64,000 nucleotides of DNA from Gonocerus acuteangulatus. Its lineage: Eukaryota > Arthropoda > Insecta > Hemiptera > Coreidae. The notes under the pieces are model-generated. The model was given only the letters and a program-made list of their open reading frames with translations. It was not told where the DNA came from and ran no database searches. Both the position numbers and the translations under genes were made by a program. Below, in pieces: positions 53,271 to 64,000 of the stretch (the stretch's first letter is position 1; the number at the start of each line of letters is the position of its first letter). The stretch lies in assembly GCA_946811695.1 (NCBI GenBank), contig OX328130.1, positions 77,569,081 to 77,633,080 of the forward strand. Direction: 5' to 3'.

Positions 53271-56200
53271 GCTTGATGTTATTTTTCGTCGCTGGGATAG
53301 TATTTTTAGATGGAACGGCATTTCTCTCCAGCGGTGGTCCTGCTCCTCACTTCTTCCTGGAATATTTCGATGGATTCATCTCCATCTTCTTCAGCCAGGT
53401 ACTTGTTTCTTCCTCGGTGGTAGCCAAGGGAATGACATTTTTCTCGATCTGGGCTCCTTATCTCCCCTCTAGCCACAGTATCGGCGGACGAATGGTGTTG
53501 AAGCTCCCTGGTGTAGTTGGGATTCTGTCCGTTGGCAGCGCTGATGGTATTGCGTCTTTTTTCTCTCCTGCTTCTATTTTCCTCGCCGTAAGGATTTATA
53601 TGCTTGATGTTATTTTTCGTCGCTGGGATAGTATTTTTAGATGGAACGGCATTTCTCTCCAGCGGTGGTCCTGCTCCTCACTTCTTCCTGGAATATTTCG
53701 ATGGATTCATCTCCATCTTCTTCAGCCAGGTACTTGTTTCTTCCTCGGTGGTAGCCAAGGGAATGACATTTTTCTCGATCTGGGCTCCTTATCTCCCCTC
53801 TAGCCACAGTATCGGCGGACGAATGGTGTTGAAGCTCCCTGGTGTAGTTGGGATTCTGTCCGTTGGCAGCGCTGATGGTATTGCGTCTTTTTTCTCTCCT
53901 GCTTCTATTTTCCTCGCCGTAAGGATTTATATGCTTGATGTTATTTTTCGTCGCTGGGATAGTATTTTTAGATGGAACGGCATTTCTCTCCAGCGGTGGT
54001 CCTGCTCCTCACTTCTTCCTGGAATATTTCGATGGATTCATCTCCATCTTCTTCAGCCAGGTACTTGTTTCTTCCTCGGTGGTAGCCAAGGGAATGACAT
54101 TTTTCTCGATCTGGGCTCCTTATCTCCCCTCTAGCCACAGTATCGGCGGACGAATGGTGTTGAAGCTCCCTGGTGTAGTTGGGATTCTGTCCGTTGGCAG
54201 CGCTGATGGTATTGCGTCTTTTTTCTCTCCTGCTTCTATTTTCCTCGCCGTAAGGATTTATATGCTTGATGTTATTTTTCGTCGCTGGGATAGTATTTTT
54301 AGATGGAACGGCATTTCTCTCCAGCGGTGGTCCTGCTCCTCACTTCTTCCTGGAATATTTCGATGGATTCATCTCCATCTTCTTCAGCCAGGTACTTGTT
54401 TCTTCCTCGGTGGTAGCCAAGGGAATGACATTTTTCTCGATCTGGGCTCCTTATCTCCCCTCTAGCCACAGTATCGGCGGACGAATGGTGTTGAAGCTCC
54501 CTGGTGTAGTTGGGATTCTGTCCGTTGGCAGCGCTGATGGTATTGCGTCTTTTTTCTCTCCTGCTTCTATTTTCCTCGCCGTAAGGATTTATATGCTTGA
54601 TGTTATTTTTCGTCGCTGGGATAGTATTTTTAGATGGAACGGCATTTCTCTCCAGCGGTGGTCCTGCTCCTCACTTCTTCCTGGAATATTTCGATGGATT
54701 CATCTCCATCTTCTTCAGCCAGGTACTTGTTTCTTCCTCGGTGGTAGCCAAGGGAATGACATTTTTCTCGATCTGGGCTCCTTATCTCCCCTCTAGCCAC
54801 AGTATCGGCGGACGAATGGTGTTGAAGCTCCCTGGTGTAGTTGGGATTCTGTCCGTTGGCAGCGCTGATGGTATTGCGTCTTTTTTCTCTCCTGCTTCTA
54901 TTTTCCTCGCCGTAAGGATTTATATGCTTGATGTTATTTTTCGTCGCTGGGATAGTATTTTTAGATGGAACGGCATTTCTCTCCAGCGGTGGTCCTGCTC
55001 CTCACTTCTTCCTGGAATATTTCGATGGATTCATCTCCATCTTCTTCAGCCAGGTACTTGTTTCTTCCTCGGTGGTAGCCAAGGGAATGACATTTTTCTC
55101 GATCTGGGCTCCTTATCTCCCCTCTAGCCACAGTATCGGCGGACGAATGGTGTTGAAGCTCCCTGGTGTAGTTGGGATTCTGTCCGTTGGCAGCGCTGAT
55201 GGTATTGCGTCTTTTTTCTCTCCTGCTTCTATTTTCCTCGCCGTAAGGATTTATATGCTTGATGTTATTTTTCGTCGCTGGGATAGTATTTTTAGATGGA
55301 ACGGCATTTCTCTCCAGCGGTGGTCCTGCTCCTCACTTCTTCCTGGAATATTTCGATGGATTCATCTCCATCTTCTTCAGCCAGGTACTTGTTTCTTCCT
55401 CGGTGGTAGCCAAGGGAATGACATTTTTCTCGATCTGGGCTCCTTATCTCCCCTCTAGCCACAGTATCGGCGGACGAATGGTGTTGAAGCTCCCTGGTGT
55501 AGTTGGGATTCTGTCCGTTGGCAGCGCTGATGGTATTGCGTCTTTTTTCTCTCCTGCTTCTATTTTCCTCGCCGTAAGGATTTATATGCTTGATGTTATT
55601 TTTCGTCGCTGGGATAGTATTTTTAGATGGAACGGCATTTCTCTCCAGCGGTGGTCCTGCTCCTCACTTCTTCCTGGAATATTTCGATGGATTCATCTCC
55701 ATCTTCTTCAGCCAGGTACTTGTTTCTTCCTCGGTGGTAGCCAAGGGAATGACATTTTTCTCGATCTGGGCTCCTTATCTCCCCTCTAGCCACAGTATCG
55801 GCGGACGAATGGTGTTGAAGCTCCCTGGTGTAGTTGGGATTCTGTCCGTTGGCAGCGCTGATGGTATTGCGTCTTTTTTCTCTCCTGCTTCTATTTTCCT
55901 CGCCGTAAGGATTTATATGCTTGATGTTATTTTTCGTCGCTGGGATAGTATTTTTAGATGGAACGGCATTTCTCTCCAGCGGTGGTCCTGCTCCTCACTT
56001 CTTCCTGGAATATTTCGATGGATTCATCTCCATCTTCTTCAGCCAGGTACTTGTTTCTTCCTCGGTGGTAGCCAAGGGAATGACATTTTTCTCGATCTGG
56101 GCTCCTTATCTCCCCTCTAGCCACAGTATCGGCGGACGAATGGTGTTGAAGCTCCCTGGTGTAGTTGGGATTCTGTCCGTTGGCAGCGCTGATGGTATTG

Positions 56201-57564
56201 CGTCTTTTTTCTCTCCTGCTTCTATTTTCCTCGCCGTAAGGATTTATATGCTTGATGTTATTTTTCGTCGCTGGGATAGTATTTTTAGATGGAACGGCAT
56301 TTCTCTCCAGCGGTGGTCCTGCTCCTCACTTCTTCCTGGAATATTTCGATGGATTCATCTCCATCTTCTTCAGCCAGGTACTTGTTTCTTCCTCGGTGGT
56401 AGCCAAGGGAATGACATTTTTCTCGATCTGGGCTCCTTATCTCCCCTCTAGCCACAGTATCGGCGGACGAATGGTGTTGAAGCTCCCTGGTGTAGTTGGG
56501 ATTCTGTCCGTTGGCAGCGCTGATGGTATTGCGTCTTTTTTCTCTCCTGCTTCTATTTTCCTCGCCGTAAGGATTTATATGCTTGATGTTATTTTTCGTC
56601 GCTGGGATAGTATTTTTAGATGGAACGGCATTTCTCTCCAGCGGTGGTCCTGCTCCTCACTTCTTCCTGGAATATTTCGATGGATTCATCTCCATCTTCT
56701 TCAGCCAGGTACTTGTTTCTTCCTCGGTGGTAGCCAAGGGAATGACATTTTTCTCGATCTGGGCTCCTTATCTCCCCTCTAGCCACAGTATCGGCGGACG
56801 AATGGTGTTGAAGCTCCCTGGTGTAGTTGGGATTCTGTCCGTTGGCAGCGCTGATGGTATTGCGTCTTTTTTCTCTCCTGCTTCTATTTTCCTCGCCGTA
56901 AGGATTTATATGCTTGATGTTATTTTTCGTCGCTGGGATAGTATTTTTAGATGGAACGGCATTTCTCTCCAGCGGTGGTCCTGCTCCTCACTTCTTCCTG
57001 GAATATTTCGATGGATTCATCTCCATCTTCTTCAGCCAGGTACTTGTTTCTTCCTCGGTGGTAGCCAAGGGAATGACATTTTTCTCGATCTGGGCTCCTT
57101 ATCTCCCCTCTAGCCACAGTATCGGCGGACGAATGGTGTTGAAGCTCCCTGGTGTAGTTGGGATTCTGTCCGTTGGCAGCGCTGATGGTATTGCGTCTTT
57201 TTTCTCTCCTGCTTCTATTTTCCTCGCCGTAAGGATTTATATGCTTGATGTTATTTTTCGTCGCTGGGATAGTATTTTTAGATGGAACGGCATTTCTCTC
57301 CAGCGGTGGTCCTGCTCCTCACTTCTTCCTGGAATATTTCGATGGATTCATCTCCATCTTCTTCAGCCAGGTACTTGTTTCTTCCTCGGTGGTAGCCAAG
57401 GGAATGACATTTTTCTCGATCTGGGCTCCTTATCTCCCCTCTAGCCACAGTATCGGCGGACGAATGGTGTTGAAGCTCCCTGGTGTAGTTGGGATTCTGT
57501 CCGTTGGCAGCGCTGATGGTATTGCGTCTTTTTTCTCTCCTGCTTCTATTTTCCTCGCCGTAAG
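53271..57564 (+). repeat. 331-bp tandem array, forward arm, about 13 units
   Basis: The unit begins ATGCTTGATGTTATTTTTCG and ends CCTCGCCGTAAGGATTTAT. Starts are spaced 331 bp from 53271 to 57243. The units look identical throughout: all translations of the same phase give the same 176 residues. Since 331 leaves remainder 1 on division by 3, plus-strand ORFs run about 1.6 units before a stop, and they overlap one another. Such identity points to very recent expansion, gene conversion or an assembly effect. Confidence 0.95.
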
Positions 57565-59367
57565 CCCAGATCGAGAAAAATGTCATTCCCTTGGCTACCA
57601 CCGAGGAAGAAACAAGTACCTGGCTGAAGAAGATGGAGATGAATCCATCGAAATATTCCAGGAAGAAGTGAGGAGCAGGACCACCGCTGGAGAGAAATGC
57701 CGTTCCATCTAAAAATACTATCCCAGCGACGAAAAATAACATCAAGCATATAAATCCTTACGGCGAGGAAAATAGAAGCAGGAGAGAAAAAAGACGCAAT
57801 ACCATCAGCGCTGCCAACGGACAGAATCCCAACTACACCAGGGAGCTTCAACACCATTCGTCCGCCGATACTGTGGCTAGAGGGGAGATAAGGAGCCCAG
57901 ATCGAGAAAAATGTCATTCCCTTGGCTACCACCGAGGAAGAAACAAGTACCTGGCTGAAGAAGATGGAGATGAATCCATCGAAATATTCCAGGAAGAAGT
58001 GAGGAGCAGGACCACCGCTGGAGAGAAATGCCGTTCCATCTAAAAATACTATCCCAGCGACGAAAAATAACATCAAGCATATAAATCCTTACGGCGAGGA
58101 AAATAGAAGCAGGAGAGAAAAAAGACGCAATACCATCAGCGCTGCCAACGGACAGAATCCCAACTACACCAGGGAGCTTCAACACCATTCGTCCGCCGAT
58201 ACTGTGGCTAGAGGGGAGATAAGGAGCCCAGATCGAGAAAAATGTCATTCCCTTGGCTACCACCGAGGAAGAAACAAGTACCTGGCTGAAGAAGATGGAG
58301 ATGAATCCATCGAAATATTCCAGGAAGAAGTGAGGAGCAGGACCACCGCTGGAGAGAAATGCCGTTCCATCTAAAAATACTATCCCAGCGACGAAAAATA
58401 ACATCAAGCATATAAATCCTTACGGCGAGGAAAATAGAAGCAGGAGAGAAAAAAGACGCAATACCATCAGCGCTGCCAACGGACAGAATCCCAACTACAC
58501 CAGGGAGCTTCAACACCATTCGTCCGCCGATACTGTGGCTAGAGGGGAGATAAGGAGCCCAGATCGAGAAAAATGTCATTCCCTTGGCTACCACCGAGGA
58601 AGAAACAAGTACCTGGCTGAAGAAGATGGAGATGAATCCATCGAAATATTCCAGGAAGAAGTGAGGAGCAGGACCACCGCTGGAGAGAAATGCCGTTCCA
58701 TCTAAAAATACTATCCCAGCGACGAAAAATAACATCAAGCATATAAATCCTTACGGCGAGGAAAATAGAAGCAGGAGAGAAAAAAGACGCAATACCATCA
58801 GCGCTGCCAACGGACAGAATCCCAACTACACCAGGGAGCTTCAACACCATTCGTCCGCCGATACTGTGGCTAGAGGGGAGATAAGGAGCCCAGATCGAGA
58901 AAAATGTCATTCCCTTGGCTACCACCGAGGAAGAAACAAGTACCTGGCTGAAGAAGATGGAGATGAATCCATCGAAATATTCCAGGAAGAAGTGAGGAGC
59001 AGGACCACCGCTGGAGAGAAATGCCGTTCCATCTAAAAATACTATCCCAGCGACGAAAAATAACATCAAGCATATAAATCCTTACGGCGAGGAAAATAGA
59101 AGCAGGAGAGAAAAAAGACGCAATACCATCAGCGCTGCCAACGGACAGAATCCCAACTACACCAGGGAGCTTCAACACCATTCGTCCGCCGATACTGTGG
59201 CTAGAGGGGAGATAAGGAGCCCAGATCGAGAAAAATGTCATTCCCTTGGCTACCACCGAGGAAGAAACAAGTACCTGGCTGAAGAAGATGGAGATGAATC
59301 CATCGAAATATTCCAGGAAGAAGTGAGGAGCAGGACCACCGCTGGAGAGAAATGCCGTTCCATCTAA
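57565..59367 (-). repeat. 331-bp tandem array, inverted arm, about 5.5 units
   Basis: At 57564 the forward sequence stops after CCTCGCCGTAAG, and the next base starts CCCAGATCGAGAAAAATG, which is the unit read backwards from a different internal point. Inverted units continue to 59367, where CCATCTAAAAA meets A-rich and TA sequence. The junction is therefore a non-symmetric head-to-head inversion. The unit is equally well preserved in both arms. Confidence 0.95.
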
Positions 59368-59368
59368 A

Positions 59369-59426
<58 letters not shown>

Positions 59427-60481
59427 CTGTTAACACGATAGCGGCCAGAGTTTTTGTTTTTTCGTCACGAAACTTGGTATATAGCATTCAATTAGCAAAC
59501 GATTGAACGAGTTCGTTAACCACCAAAGTCGGTCCACCAGAAGGGGGGGTTTACCCCGAACCCATAACACTAATTTGACTATGTCAGCCGTAATATTTGT
59601 TATATTTCAACGAAACTTGGTATTCGTTGTGTTAATATAGAGAGAAAATTGAGATATAAAAATGAACTAAATCGGTTCATTAGAAGGGGGGGTTTACTCC
59701 GGACCCACAATACCAATTCGCCACTACCAGCCGTGATTTTTGGTATATTTCGACGAAACTCGGTATTCGTAGTGGTAATCTACAGGTAAATATGTGTTGT
59801 AAAAATAAACTAAATCGGTTCATTAGGAGGGGGGGTTTACTCCGGACCCACAATACCAATTCGCCACTACCAGCCGTGATTTTTGGTATATTTCGTCGAA
59901 ACTCTGTATTCGTAGTGGTAATCTACAGGTAAATATGTGTTTTAAAATTAAACTAAATCGGTTCATTAGAAGGGGGGGGTTTACTCGGGACCCAAATTCC
60001 TAATATACTCATACCGGTCGTAATTTCTGCTGTATTGTAATGAAACGCGGTATACGTCGTGGGTAACTCATGAGAAAGAAGTGTTGTAAAAATGAGCTGA
60101 ATCGGTCAATCGGAAAGCGGGGGTTTAATTTGTAATATATTTCAATAGAAAAGCCCGCCAGACGTAGGCTCACAAAGCCTCCGCAAGGAGCGCTTTCTAC
60201 CACTAGAGTGACTGTATCCTGTTCCTGCGTTAGATCAAAATACGATAATATGAGGTTTTTTGTATTTATTACGTAGTGTAATAGGTACCATGTGTAAACA
60301 TAACTCTGGAAGCAAATTTATAACTGATCAGTTACTCATTACAAATTTATAAGAGAACTATTCATGTTTTTATTTTATTTATGTAGGATATTTTAAGCAA
60401 ATTGTTCTGGAAAGCAGTCTACACTACCCAAATTCTGAGGAAAGTGCTTAGTTATGCAGCTCCTGCGTGACGGACTTTTGA

Positions 60482-61055
60482 GTTGTGTCACTTTAGAAAT
60501 ACTAGTGCGATATGACTATTGTTTTTCAAGATATTTAAAAGGTGAGTATTGAGGATTATTTTGGCAATTTCTGTTTCTACCAAAGCGAAAAGAAGACTAA
60601 TTGAGAGGATATAGAGACATTCAAACCCCGCACGGAAGATAAACGACACGACGGACTAGCCTATACAAATCCCCAACGCCACATCTACGTAGGACCGACG
60701 TGAAATCACGCTCTACATCTCGCAAACTACGTGACGGCTCAGCATTTTTCACTGCACTCGTTTTGAATGGCGTTCATCAAGCCATATTGCTTCTATTGTG
60801 TCGTTTTAATGTCCCGATGCCTTTCTCCTGTCCCCAGGACCGGCAATTCTTCAGCGGTTCTTTCTTTTCAACCAATAATCACTCGACGTTATTTCCTATT
60901 CAATGTCTACACGGTAATGGAATTCTCTGCTCGGCCATACAATGCAGCCATGCAGCCTCCATTTATCACTACCGAATACTCAGTAGTTTTACATGGATGT
61001 ATTCTCAAGATTCAATCCCATTCTTATGTATATGTTATTGGCAATATGTAGAAGC
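60482..61055. other. Unassigned stretch
   Basis: The right inverted repeat of the fossil MITE is at its start. From 60600 base composition is balanced and two frames are open for about 95-125 codons (60700-61071 and 60767-61051), but the translations lack any motif and overlap, so neither is supported as a gene. Confidence 0.25.
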
Positions 61056-62120
61056 CATGCATTCTATATGATGCCTAAGTGGTTTAGGCAAAGTATAGAA
61101 AGCATTAGTTTTTACAACATATTACACACATTGCCTAGGCATTCTATATGATGCCTAAGTGGTTTAGGCAAAGTATAGAAATTATTAGTTTTTACAACAT
61201 ATTACACACATTGCCTAGGTATTCTATAAAATGCCTAATTGGTTTAGGCAAAGTATAGAAATTATTAGTTTTTACAACATATTACACACATTGCCTAGGC
61301 ATTCTATAAAATGCGTAAGTGGTTTAGGCAAAGTATAGAAATTATTAGTTTTTACAACATATTACACACATTGCCTAGGCATTCTATAAAATGCCTAATT
61401 GGTTTAGGAAAAGTATAGAAAGTATTAGTTTTTACAACATATTACACACATTGCCTAGGCATTCTATATGATGCCTAAGTGGTTTAGGCAAAGTATAGAA
61501 ATTATTAGTTTTTACAACATATTACACACATTGCCTAGGCATTCTATAAAATGCCTAATTGGTTTAGGCAAAGTATAGAAAGTATTAGTTTTTACAACAT
61601 ATTACACACATTGCCTAGGCATTCTATAAAATGCCTAAGTGGTTTAGGCAAAGTATAGAAAGTATTAGTTTTTACAACATATTACACACATTGCCTAGGC
61701 ATTCTATATAATGCCTAAGTGGTTTAGGCAAAGTATAGAAAGTATTAGTTTTTACAACATATTACACACATTGCCTAGGCATTCTATAAAATGCCTAATT
61801 GGTTTAGGCAAAGTATAGAAATTATTAGTTTTTACAACATATTACACACATTGCCTAGGCATTCTATAAAATGCCTAAGTGGTTTAGGCAAAGTATAGAA
61901 ATTATTAGTTTTTACAACATATTACACACATTGCCTAGGCATTCTATAAAATGCCTAAGTGGTTTAGGCAAAGTATAGAAAGTATTAGTTTTTACAACAT
62001 ATTACACACATTGCCTAGGCATTCTATAAAATGCCTAAGTGGTTTAGGCAAAGTATAGAAATTATTAGTTTTTACAACATATTACACACATTGCCTAGGC
62101 ATTCTATATAATGCCTAGGT
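61056..62120 (+). repeat. 80-bp palindrome-containing satellite, about 13 units
   Basis: The unit, 80 bp, runs GCATTCTATANNATGCCTAA, GTGGTTTAGGCAAAGTATAG, AAANTATTAGTTTTTACAAC and ATATTACACACATTGCCTAG. Within it GGCATTCTATAAAATGCC is an inverted repeat, and TGCCTA/TAGGCA words surround it. Units differ at a few fixed positions (ATG/AAA, AAGT/AATT, AAA/AAT). Confidence 0.95.
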
Positions 62121-62697
62121 ATTCTATAGAATCCCTGTTCCTTATTTGGGATTGTATAAAATTAAAAAAGTTTTGAGTTTACTCTGTACACTTTAACCTA
62201 GGTAATTTGAATAAATTTAAAAATTGATTAAAACCAAGCTGTTTTCGTACGGCAAACAATTTATTTAAAACAATATATTAAATGAGATTGTTATTTCCAT
62301 ATTTATAGCTACTTGTTGGAGCTGGGCTGAGTATTGTCACACTTAGAATTCCATTTTCTTTGCGCTTTAACACATTTACACTCTGTAATATTGACACTTA
62401 TTCACTCCTAAAAGCTATATATCGTCGATACAAAAGCAAACTAACGAATATGAAAATCACCACTTTTCAGAGTGGAAAAGTATTTATTCATAACTTTTTT
62501 TTGGACAGTCAAATATTCGGCTGATTTGACCTTTTGATAGTGGAATACTTTCCCTTTAATAGAGTGAAGTCAGATTGAAGAATTTGCCGTAAATAAGTCC
62601 AGCAGAAATTATTAAAGATGGACTATGAAAGATGCATTTTTTCATATTCGTTAGTTTGCTTTTGTATCGACGATATTCTCTCTTTCATACTTTGCCT
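62121..62697. other. Spacer between the two satellites
   Basis: Non-coding. It contains an inverted repeat of about 38 bp (62419-62456 and 62638-62676): ATATCGTCGATACAAAAGC, then AAACTAACGAATATGAAAA, mirrored exactly or nearly so. Confidence 0.7.
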
Positions 62698-64000
62698 AAA
62701 GCCCAGTAGGCATTCTATATAATGCCTAGGGAAAGTATGAAATACGCTTTATTTCATACATTGCCGGCTGGATTTAGGCATTCTATATAATGCCTAGGGA
62801 AAGTATGAAATACGCTTTATTTCATACATTGCCGGCTGGATTTAGGCATTCTATATAATGCCTAGGGAAAGTATGAAATACGCTTTATTTCATACTTTGC
62901 CGGCTGGATTTAGGCGTTATATAGAATGCCTAGGGAAAGTATGAAATACGCTTTATTTCATACATTGTCGGCTGGATTTAGGCATTCTATATAATGCCTA
63001 GGGAAAGTATGAAATACGCTTTATTTCATACATTGTCGACTTGATTTAGGCATTCTATATAATGCCTAGGGAAAGTATGAAATACGCTTTATTTCATACA
63101 TTGTCGGCTTGATTTAGGCATTCTATATAATGCCTAGGGAAAGTATGAAATACGCTTTATTTCATACATTGTCGGCTTGATTTAGGCATTCTATATAATG
63201 CCTAGGGAAAGTATGAAATACGCTTTATTTCATACATTGTCGGCTTGATTTAGGCATTCTATATAATGCCTAGGGAAAGTATGAAATACGCTTTATTTCA
63301 CACATTGTCGGCTGGATTTAGGCATTCTATATAATGCCTAGGGAAAGTATGAAATACGCTTTATTTCATACATTGTCGGCTGGATTTAGGCGTTCTATAT
63401 AATGCCTAGGGAAAGTATGAAATACGCTTTATTTCATACATTGCCGGCTGGATTTAGGCATTCTATATAATGCCTAGGGAAAGTATGAAATACGCTTTAT
63501 TTCATACATTGTCGGCTGGATTTAGGCATTCTATATAATGCCTAGGGAAAGTATGAAATACGCTTTATTTCATACATTGCCGGCTGGATTTAGGCATTCT
63601 ATATAATGCCTAGGGAAAGTATGAAATACGCTTTATTTCATACATTGTCGGCTGGATTTAGGCATTCTATATAATGCCTAGGGAAAGTATGAAATACGCT
63701 TTATTTCACACATTGTCGGCTGGATTTAGGCATTCTATATAATGCCTAGGGAAAGTATGAAATACGCTTTATTTCACACATTGCCGGCTGGATTTAGGCA
63801 TTCTATAGAATGCCTAGGGAAAGTATGAAATACGCTTTATTGCATACATTGCCGGCTGGATTTAGGCATTCTATAGAATGCCTAGGGAAAGTATGAAATA
63901 CGCTTTATTTCATACATTGCCGGCTGGATTTAGGCATTCTATATAATGCCTAGGGAAAGTATGAAATACGCTTTATTTCATACATTGTCGGCTGGATTTA
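62698..64000 (+). repeat. 68-bp double-hairpin satellite, at least 19 units, open at the window end
   Basis: The unit, 68 bp, runs AGGCATTCTATATAATGCCT, AGGGAAAGTATGAAATACGC, TTTATTTCATACATTGCCGG and CTGGATTT. It contains two inverted repeats: AGGCATT..AATGCCT, and GTATGAAATA-CGCTT-TATTTCATAC, a perfect 10-bp stem with a 5-nt loop. Variation is low (TGCCGG/TGTCGG, CTGG/CTTG). It shares GGCATTCTATATAATGCCTA with the 80-bp satellite and continues past the window. Confidence 0.95.

Larger units (their letters stand above)
53127..60478 (+). mobile_element. Family B element with a 6.1-kb 331-bp array in its core
   Basis: 5' end TAGCACTTTCCTCCGAAGG with the CTTTCCT/AGGAAAG hairpin and TAGCTATTGAGGTTGGAC, then CGGAATTTTTGAAAAATTTC to CCCCGTTAAAATTTATAAAT and (TA)n (53252-53270). 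The array 53271-59367 follows, then (TA)n again (59377-59420), the GTTAACACGATAGCGGCC block, and the GGGGGGTTTACTCCGGACCC blocks. It ends GAGGAAAGTGCTTAGTTATG, GCAGCTCCTGC and GTGACGGACTTTT. Apart from the array it is collinear with 22496 to 21270, where the core is only (TA)n. Confidence 0.75.

Noticed and set aside
53273..59487. Series of identical 176-codon ORFs that might be a tandem gene family
   Set aside because: They overlap, follow from the 331-bp repeat (remainder 1 on division by 3), occur in several frames and on both strands, end wherever the frame cycles to a stop, and have no recognisable domain.
60700..61071. Two overlapping ORFs upstream of the 80-bp satellite
   Set aside because: They overlap in different frames, one runs into the satellite, and neither shows a recognisable motif.

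Overview
This window looks like repeat-dominated, AT-rich nuclear DNA from an invertebrate animal. The basis is tRNA-headed SINEs with target-site duplications, LINE fragments, hAT-type and TA-target MITEs, very long (TA)n tracts and several kilobase-scale tandem arrays, with no operon structure and no intact host gene. The sequence alone does not let me name the species. Every long open reading frame is either part of a mobile element or a by-product of a tandem repeat. Coordinates and motifs below were read by eye, so repeat boundaries may be off by a few bases.

Layout. 1-8 kb: two hAT-type MITEs with 8-bp duplications, several copies of a dispersed family called 'family A' here, a tRNA-headed SINE, a degraded LINE reverse transcriptase (RT) fragment and an unexplained GC-richer block. 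8.8-13.1 kb: a compound long-inverted-repeat element that holds a second palindrome and a 124-bp tandem array. 13-18.2 kb: SINE-2, family A and family B pieces and a 76-bp array. 18.7-22.6 kb: pseudogene pieces of a recognisable but unnamed protein family, broken up by a hAT MITE, a 5'-truncated LINE with a 12-bp duplication and a full family B element. 22.8-31 kb: (TA)n tracts that host MITEs and tandem repeats, a hairpin element and a 48-bp array. 34-38.1 kb: SINEs inside family A copies and a 28-bp array made from family A sequence. 38.2-40.4 kb: LINE ORF1 and endonuclease without RT. 41.2-43.8 kb: a 44-bp GC-rich array. 46.5-49.2 kb: a LINE RT tail split by 38 units of a 62-bp array made from its own sequence. 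53.1-60.5 kb: a family B element whose core holds about 18 nearly identical 331-bp units, 13 in one direction and then 5.5 inverted. 61.0-64.0 kb: two related palindromic satellites (80 bp and 68 bp), the second running off the end.

Main themes. (1) Families A and B share an architecture: a 5' end TAGC.. followed by a hairpin, a (TA)n core, an inverted copy of the 5' end set about 30 bp inside the 3' end, then a short hairpin and GGACTT(T)n. This resembles non-autonomous Helitron-2/Helentron-associated elements. A paralogous empty site in this same window (about 19,177-19,200) lets one family B insertion be inspected directly. (2) Several arrays are made from mobile-element sequence or sit inside it: 28 bp from family A, 62 bp from a LINE RT gene, a second 62-bp repeat in LINE ORF1, 76 and 124 bp from a third element, and 331 bp inside the family B core. 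The window reads as a record of satellite DNA arising inside transposons.
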